Shown here: positions 15,011-18,369 of the stretch, piece by piece
Layout of the letters: each line of letters opens with the position of its first letter
Numbering within the stretch: position 1 is the stretch's first letter
The notes under the pieces: generated by a model
The model's input: only the letters and a program-made list of their open reading frames with translations
Database searches by the model: none
What the model was told of the DNA's origin: nothing
Source: GCA-2697345 sp045565015
GTDB taxonomy: Bacteria; Pseudomonadota; Alphaproteobacteria; Rhodobacterales; Rhodobacteraceae
DNA: 18,369 bases
Direction: 5' to 3'
Assembly: GCA_045565015.1 (NCBI GenBank)
Contig: JBJLGD010000005.1
Span: forward strand, 1 to 18,369
Translations under genes and position numbers: made by a program

Positions 15011-15919
15011 TTAACAAGGTGCTCTTTTAGACAAATTTAATTTTTCTCTAACCTTTTCTGGCCCAATGACGTTAGCACCCATTCTTCCTATAATGTTAAC
15101 AGCTTTTTCTACCAAGCTTTCGTTAGTCGCTAAGACACCTTTTTCTAATAATAGATTGTCCTCTAAACCAACCCGAACATTCCCCCCAGCCAAGATACTT
15201 GCTGCGACATATGGCATTTGATTTCTACCCAAAGAAAAAGCAGAAAATGTCCAATCTTTTGGTACATTATTAACCATAGCCATGAATGTATTCAGATCAT
15301 CGGGTGCTCCCCATGGGACCCCCATACATAGCTGCACTAGACCTGGAGATTTCAAAATTCCATCCTTCATTAGCTGTTTCGCATACCATAAATGGCCTGT
15401 GTCAAACGCTTCAATCTCAGGACATACTCCAAAATCTGTCATCATTTTCCCCATTTCTGTTAACATCCCAGGTGTATTTGTCATAACATAATTAGCTTCC
15501 GCGAAATTCATTGTTCCACAGTCCAAGGTACAAATTTCAGGTAAGCATTCCGCTATATGTGCTACTCTCTCCTTGGCTCCGGCCATGTCTGTGCTATTTG
15601 AAAGAGCTAATGGATCATCAAGTGATCCAAAAACCATATCCCCACCCATACCGGCGGTTAGATTTAAAACAACATCAGTTTCAGAGTCTCTTATTCGATC
15701 TGTAACTTCTCTATAGTATCTTAAATCCCGTGAAGGTACTCCTGTATCTGGATCTCTAACGTGGCAATGAACTATAGCCGCTCCAGCTTTCCCGGCAGCT
15801 ATGGCGCTATCAGCAATTTCTTTAGGTGACCTAGGAACATTTGGACTGCGATCTTGAGTACTACCTGATCCAGTCACCGCGCAAGTGATAAAAACTTCTC
15901 GGTTCATTTGTAGTGGCAT
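15011..15919 (-). CDS. BKACE-family beta-keto acid cleavage enzyme, probably 3-dehydrocarnitine-specific
   Basis: A 302-residue TIM-barrel zinc enzyme of the DUF849/BKACE family (prototype: 3-keto-5-aminohexanoate cleavage enzyme). Zinc ligands are H51 and H53 in VHCHVRDP, with E253 in GLEDN as the probable third; LNLTAGMGGD (85-94), DCGTMNF (133-139) and a PWGAP loop (202-206) follow the family pattern. The family condenses a beta-keto acid with acetyl-CoA and releases acetoacetate plus a new acyl-CoA. Next to the carnitine dehydrogenase-thioesterase fusion the substrate is most likely 3-dehydrocarnitine, with betainyl-CoA as product. The ATG at 15919 has AGAGGA about 9 bases upstream; an in-frame ATG at 15907 is less well placed. 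It starts 36 bp after the aldo/keto reductase stop, so it is probably in the same transcript. Confidence 0.93.
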   Translation of the reverse strand: MPLQMNREVFITCAVTGSGSTQDRSPNVPRSPKEIADSAIAAGKAGAAIVHCHVRDPDTGVPSRDLRYYREVTDRIRDSETDVVLNLTAGMGGDMVFGSLDDPLALSNSTDMAGAKERVAHIAECLPEICTLDCGTMNFAEANYVMTNTPGMLTEMGKMMTDFGVCPEIEAFDTGHLWYAKQLMKDGILKSPGLVQLCMGVPWGAPDDLNTFMAMVNNVPKDWTFSAFSLGRNQMPYVAASILAGGNVRVGLEDNLLLEKGVLATNESLVEKAVNIIGRMGANVIGPEKVREKLNLSKRAPC

Positions 15920-15955
15920 GGGTTGAATCCTCTATAATAGCTATGTTTGTTACCT

Positions 15956-16996
15956 CTAGTACGGCATTGGATGGGCTTTGTGAGCATCACTAATGGCTTG
16001 TAATATCTCTGCGTTCAAATTAACGCTAGCGCTATCAACAATACATTTTAGTTGTTCTAAATTTGTCGCTCCAATTATCGGGATAGCTTTAAAAGGTCGA
16101 TATTTGTACCACGCTAAAGACATATGAATAGGATCTAAGTGATATTTTTTTGCTATGTCAAGATATGCTTGCGTCGAAGATAGGACTCTAGGTGACGCCC
16201 GACCCCCCATCTGATTATTTTTAAACATCCTAGAGCCCTTTGGTATACTCCCATTTTGATATTTTCCGGTTAGATAGCCTGCAGCTAAAGGAGAAAAGCC
16301 CAGTAATGTGACATCCTCATTAACACATAATTCTGCTAAATCCGTATCAAACAACCTACACAATAACGAGTATTCATTTTGTATAGTCAAAACTCTAGGT
16401 AAATCTAACTCTTCAGCAATTTTTAGCCACATCGATGTTCCCCAAGCCGACTCATTAGATAAACCAAAATATCGTATATTTCCAAGATCAACCTGTCGTT
16501 TCAATTCACCTAGGGTATCTTCCATGTGGGAAACAGTATCAGCCTTCTTTTGAGCTGATGGATCAAATAACCAATTTTTTCGAAACATATAGCTTCCTCG
16601 ATTTGGCCAATGAAATTGATAAAGGTCTATGTAATCAGTTTTTAAACGACGCAGTGAAGCCTCTATGGTCCTTTTAATACTGTCGGAAGTAATGGGCTCT
16701 CCATTTCTGATTTCTTTATTACCCTCACCAGCTATCTTAGTTGCAATAACTAACTTATCTCTTTTATTATTTTTTTGCAGCCAATCACCAATAATCTCCT
16801 CTGAGACACCAACAGTATTTTTAGAAATTGGATTCACAGGATACATTTCAGCTGTATCTAAAAAATTTATACCGCTATCTAAAGAGAAATCTATCTGATT
16901 ATGTGAATCAACTTTATTAAAATTATTAAATAACATTGTTCCAAGGCAAAGCTCCGAAACCTCTAATTCACTAGTCCCTAAAAAAACTTTCTTCAT
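15956..16996 (-). CDS. Aldo/keto reductase, Tas-like
   Basis: A 346-residue NADPH-type aldo/keto reductase with the (beta/alpha)8 fold and a complete catalytic tetrad: D47 and Y52 in LDTAEMYP, K87 in ATKIAG, H129 in YQFHWPNRG. The insert after the histidine (PNRGSYMF) recalls the Tas subgroup. Start choice: the reading frame continues another 36 codons upstream to 17104, but that extension is a hydrophobic stretch that would leave 4 bp to the divergent gene. The ATG at 16996 has GGAAG just upstream and begins with the standard AKR first strand. A weak TTTTCA-N17-AGTAAT pair (17039-17067 on this strand) could drive it. It heads the carnitine operon, 36 bp before BKACE; its substrate is unknown and it may be unrelated to carnitine. 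Confidence 0.9.
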   Translation of the reverse strand: MKKVFLGTSELEVSELCLGTMLFNNFNKVDSHNQIDFSLDSGINFLDTAEMYPVNPISKNTVGVSEEIIGDWLQKNNKRDKLVIATKIAGEGNKEIRNGEPITSDSIKRTIEASLRRLKTDYIDLYQFHWPNRGSYMFRKNWLFDPSAQKKADTVSHMEDTLGELKRQVDLGNIRYFGLSNESAWGTSMWLKIAEELDLPRVLTIQNEYSLLCRLFDTDLAELCVNEDVTLLGFSPLAAGYLTGKYQNGSIPKGSRMFKNNQMGGRASPRVLSSTQAYLDIAKKYHLDPIHMSLAWYKYRPFKAIPIIGATNLEQLKCIVDSASVNLNAEILQAISDAHKAHPMPY

Positions 16997-17077
16997 TTTC
17001 TTCCAATCCAAATTAAATTTCCTGCAGTAAGCTTTTAGATTACTAAAAAGTAAACAGCTAGTGAAAATATATATTGA

Positions 17078-17092
17078 GAACAAAAGAGGAAC
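17078..17092. promoter_or_regulatory. LexA-type SOS box, GAAC-N7-GAAC
   Basis: GAAC at 17078-17081 and GAAC at 17089-17092 with exactly 7 bases between; on the other strand this is GTTC-N7-GTTC, the direct-repeat LexA operator known from Rhizobium, Rhodobacter and Caulobacter. It ends 16 bases above the ATG of the ImuA-like gene, where bound repressor would block transcription start. It is also 82 bp above the aldo/keto reductase start on the other strand. By composition about half such a match would be expected anywhere in the window, so its exact placement before an SOS-type gene is what gives it weight. Confidence 0.75.
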
Positions 17093-17108
17093 ATGATAAT
17101 TCAATTTA

Positions 17109-17714
17109 ATGCAAAACTATTCTTCTAATCATGATTTATATTTAGATAGGGAACTACTAAAAATAGATAAAGAGATCACACTATCTTTTGAAAGAACTCA
17201 TGAAGTTTTTGGTAATTCTCGACGTAATTTTGCCTTATGGGTGGGTACAAAAATTAGTGGTCCAATAATTTGGATTCGACCTAATTGGTTAAGCGATCAA
17301 CTCTTTCCAGACGGGATTATAAGTTGGATTAATCCAGGACGAGTAATAACAATTAGCACTGGTCACTCTAATGAAAGTTTATGGGCAGCTGAAGAAGCAT
17401 TAAGATCTGGTGTTACAAAATTAGTAGTTCTTGAGGTTAATACACACCCAACATTAAAATCTGTACAACGTTTAAATTTAGCCGCGGAAACGGGTAAAAA
17501 AGAAAAAAACAATCTAGCAATTTGTCTAATGCTAACCCCAGAAAATGGTGGGGTTCAAGGTGTTGAAAGTCGTTGGTCTATGACTATGTGGCATAGCTCT
17601 GGAAATTCAAAGTGGAAACTAACAAGTTGTAAGTCACGATACATTCCACCCTCAAGTTGGAAATTAGAAAGCTTTACAAAAAAACAATTATTAATAACGA
17701 AACTTAAAACATAG
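17109..17714 (+). CDS. ImuA-like (RecA-fold-related) SOS mutagenesis protein
   Basis: A 201-residue protein resembling the ImuA-like group of Alphaproteobacteria. Landmarks are THEVFGNSRRNFALW (30-44), GPIIWIRPNWL (51-61), LWAAEEALRSG (91-101), LTPENGG and GVESRW (151-156). No Walker A P-loop is visible. ImuA proteins help the error-prone polymerase pair ImuB-DnaE2 in SOS mutagenesis. The only usable start in the frame is the ATG at 17109: an in-frame stop lies four codons above and no other start codon occurs in the first 30 codons. It lacks a well-placed Shine-Dalgarno; AGAGGA at 17085-17090 is 18 bases away and sits inside the LexA box. An MFS gene follows, not imuB or dnaE2, so it is an orphan here. 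Assignment rests on remembered family pattern plus the SOS box. Confidence 0.72.
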   Translation: MQNYSSNHDLYLDRELLKIDKEITLSFERTHEVFGNSRRNFALWVGTKISGPIIWIRPNWLSDQLFPDGIISWINPGRVITISTGHSNESLWAAEEALRSGVTKLVVLEVNTHPTLKSVQRLNLAAETGKKEKNNLAICLMLTPENGGVQGVESRWSMTMWHSSGNSKWKLTSCKSRYIPPSSWKLESFTKKQLLITKLKT

Positions 17715-17790
17715 ATTAAAACATATTGTAAAATTAATTTAATTAGATCATTAATGCGTTGACAATTAGATTCTCGGATCGGTGATATAA

Positions 17791-18369
17791 ATGCGTATAA
17801 TTATTTCACTAATTGCGTTATTCTTATCAGTAATACTATTGCAACTCAGCTCCTCTGGAATCGGGCCTTTGGACGCCTTATCTGGACTTCGATTAAATTT
17901 TTCGAAATTTGAAATTGGCCTTCTTGGCTCGTCACATTTCCTAGGCTTTTTTATTGGCTGCTGGTGGGCACCACGTTTAATGGGATCTGTAGGTCATAGC
18001 CGGGCATTCGCTGCCTTTACATCTTTGGGGGCTATAGGCATTCTAACTCATATGATCATAGTTGATCCTTATGCCTGGGCTATAATGAGGATCGCGTCTG
18101 GCCTATGTGTGGCGGGTTGCTACACTATCATCGAGGCGTGGTTAAATGATAAAACCGATAATAAAACCAGAGGTAGAGTGATGGGAACTTATCGTGTCGC
18201 CGATATGGGAGCCTCTATGTTCGCTCAATTGTTTATCGGATTATTGGAGCCTGCTCACTATGTCTCATACAATCTTTTAGCAATCATGTGTTGCGCAGCA
18301 ATACTTCCATTAGCATTAACTAAGACGAGTCAACCTATAACTCCAAAAGCTCCACGATTACGGCCTAAA
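17791..18369 (+). CDS. MFS transporter, YcaD-like, N-terminal half (3' end outside window)
   Basis: An open frame of 193 codons from an ATG to the window edge without a stop. The product is a major facilitator superfamily membrane protein: about six hydrophobic segments (near residues 3-22, 43-60, 72-91, 95-115, 137-152, 158-176), with the conserved cytoplasmic-loop sequence TRGRVMGTYR (126-135) after IIEAWLND (113-120). The N-terminus with LQLSSSGIGPLDALSG and the following GSSHFLGFFIGCWWAPR look like the YcaD-type group common in Rhodobacterales. Transported substrate unknown. GGAT/GGTGAT lies 5-13 bases before the ATG. It is 76 bp after the ImuA-like gene. The visible half ends in the central loop (PKAPRLRPK). 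A link to carnitine uptake has no support. Confidence 0.88.
   Translation, partial: MRIIISLIALFLSVILLQLSSSGIGPLDALSGLRLNFSKFEIGLLGSSHFLGFFIGCWWAPRLMGSVGHSRAFAAFTSLGAIGILTHMIIVDPYAWAIMRIASGLCVAGCYTIIEAWLNDKTDNKTRGRVMGTYRVADMGASMFAQLFIGLLEPAHYVSYNLLAIMCCAAILPLALTKTSQPITPKAPRLRPK

Noticed and set aside
16997..17104. 36-codon N-terminal extension of the aldo/keto reductase, reading as a hydrophobic segment (possible signal anchor)
   Set aside because: The internal ATG at 16996 has a nearby GGAAG and matches the usual AKR start; the extension would leave 4 bp to the divergent gene and would cover the LexA box and any promoter.
17093..17128. Eleven-codon reading frame (MIIQFNAKLFF) starting just after the LexA box
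   Set aside because: Out of frame with the ImuA-like gene; its apparent AGAGGA ribosome site is part of the LexA box and too close to the ATG. Probably chance.
17759..17791. Consensus TTGACA (17759-17764) as -35 of a promoter for the MFS gene
   Set aside because: Any -10 at normal spacing (17782-17788) would start transcription at or after the ATG at 17791, and that ATG fits the family N-terminus.
1..18369. tRNA genes, CRISPR arrays, insertion sequences, prophage genes
   Set aside because: Looked for T-arm-like motifs, regularly spaced repeats and transposase or integrase signatures on both strands by eye; none found.

Overview
The window reads as a compact, AT-rich alphaproteobacterial chromosome segment (GC by eye in the high 30s percent). 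GcrA, an argD-argF pair divergent from gcrA, the long N-terminus of RimO, a GAAC-N7-GAAC (GTTC-N7-GTTC) LexA-type box, and an ImuA-like protein followed by a YcaD-like MFS transporter all resemble Rhodobacterales. The low GC suggests a streamlined marine lineage, but this placement is an inference from remembered family resemblance, not from a search. No tRNA, rRNA, CRISPR array, insertion sequence or phage gene was seen.

Layout. Positions 1-3039: the 3' end of valS and a HisC-like aminotransferase on +, meeting a class V (serine/alanine-glyoxylate type) aminotransferase on -. Positions 3272-5500: ygfZ (+) against suhB (-), then a PaaI-type hotdog thioesterase (+). Positions 5503-7613: argF and argD on -, overlapping by ATGA. 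Positions 7822-12708: six genes on +, namely gcrA, rimO, a DUF393/DCC thiol protein, an HDAC-like amidohydrolase, and the two subunits of a 3-oxoacid CoA-transferase. Positions 12782-16996: four genes on - (transcribed as aldo/keto reductase, BKACE enzyme, carnitine dehydrogenase-thioesterase fusion, SDR dehydrogenase). Positions 17109-18369: an ImuA-like gene behind a LexA-type box, then the 5' part of an MFS transporter gene running off the window.

The best functional story is a carnitine-to-glycine-betaine module at 11379-15919. The fused enzyme oxidises L-carnitine to 3-dehydrocarnitine. The BKACE enzyme cleaves this with acetyl-CoA to acetoacetate and betainyl-CoA. The hotdog domain at the end of the fused enzyme releases glycine betaine. 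ScoAB, encoded convergently next door, activates the acetoacetate to acetoacetyl-CoA. The SDR (translationally coupled to the fusion) and the aldo/keto reductase at the head of the operon are extra oxidoreductases whose substrates are not fixed by sequence. The chemistry is known from Pseudomonas and Sinorhizobium; the arrangement here and the two accessory oxidoreductases are the less-described part.

The second notable point is an apparently SOS-controlled ImuA-like gene, without an imuB or dnaE2 partner in view, whose operator lies in the short region shared with the carnitine operon. The rest is ordinary housekeeping, packed so tightly that three convergent gene pairs overlap or abut at their 3' ends.
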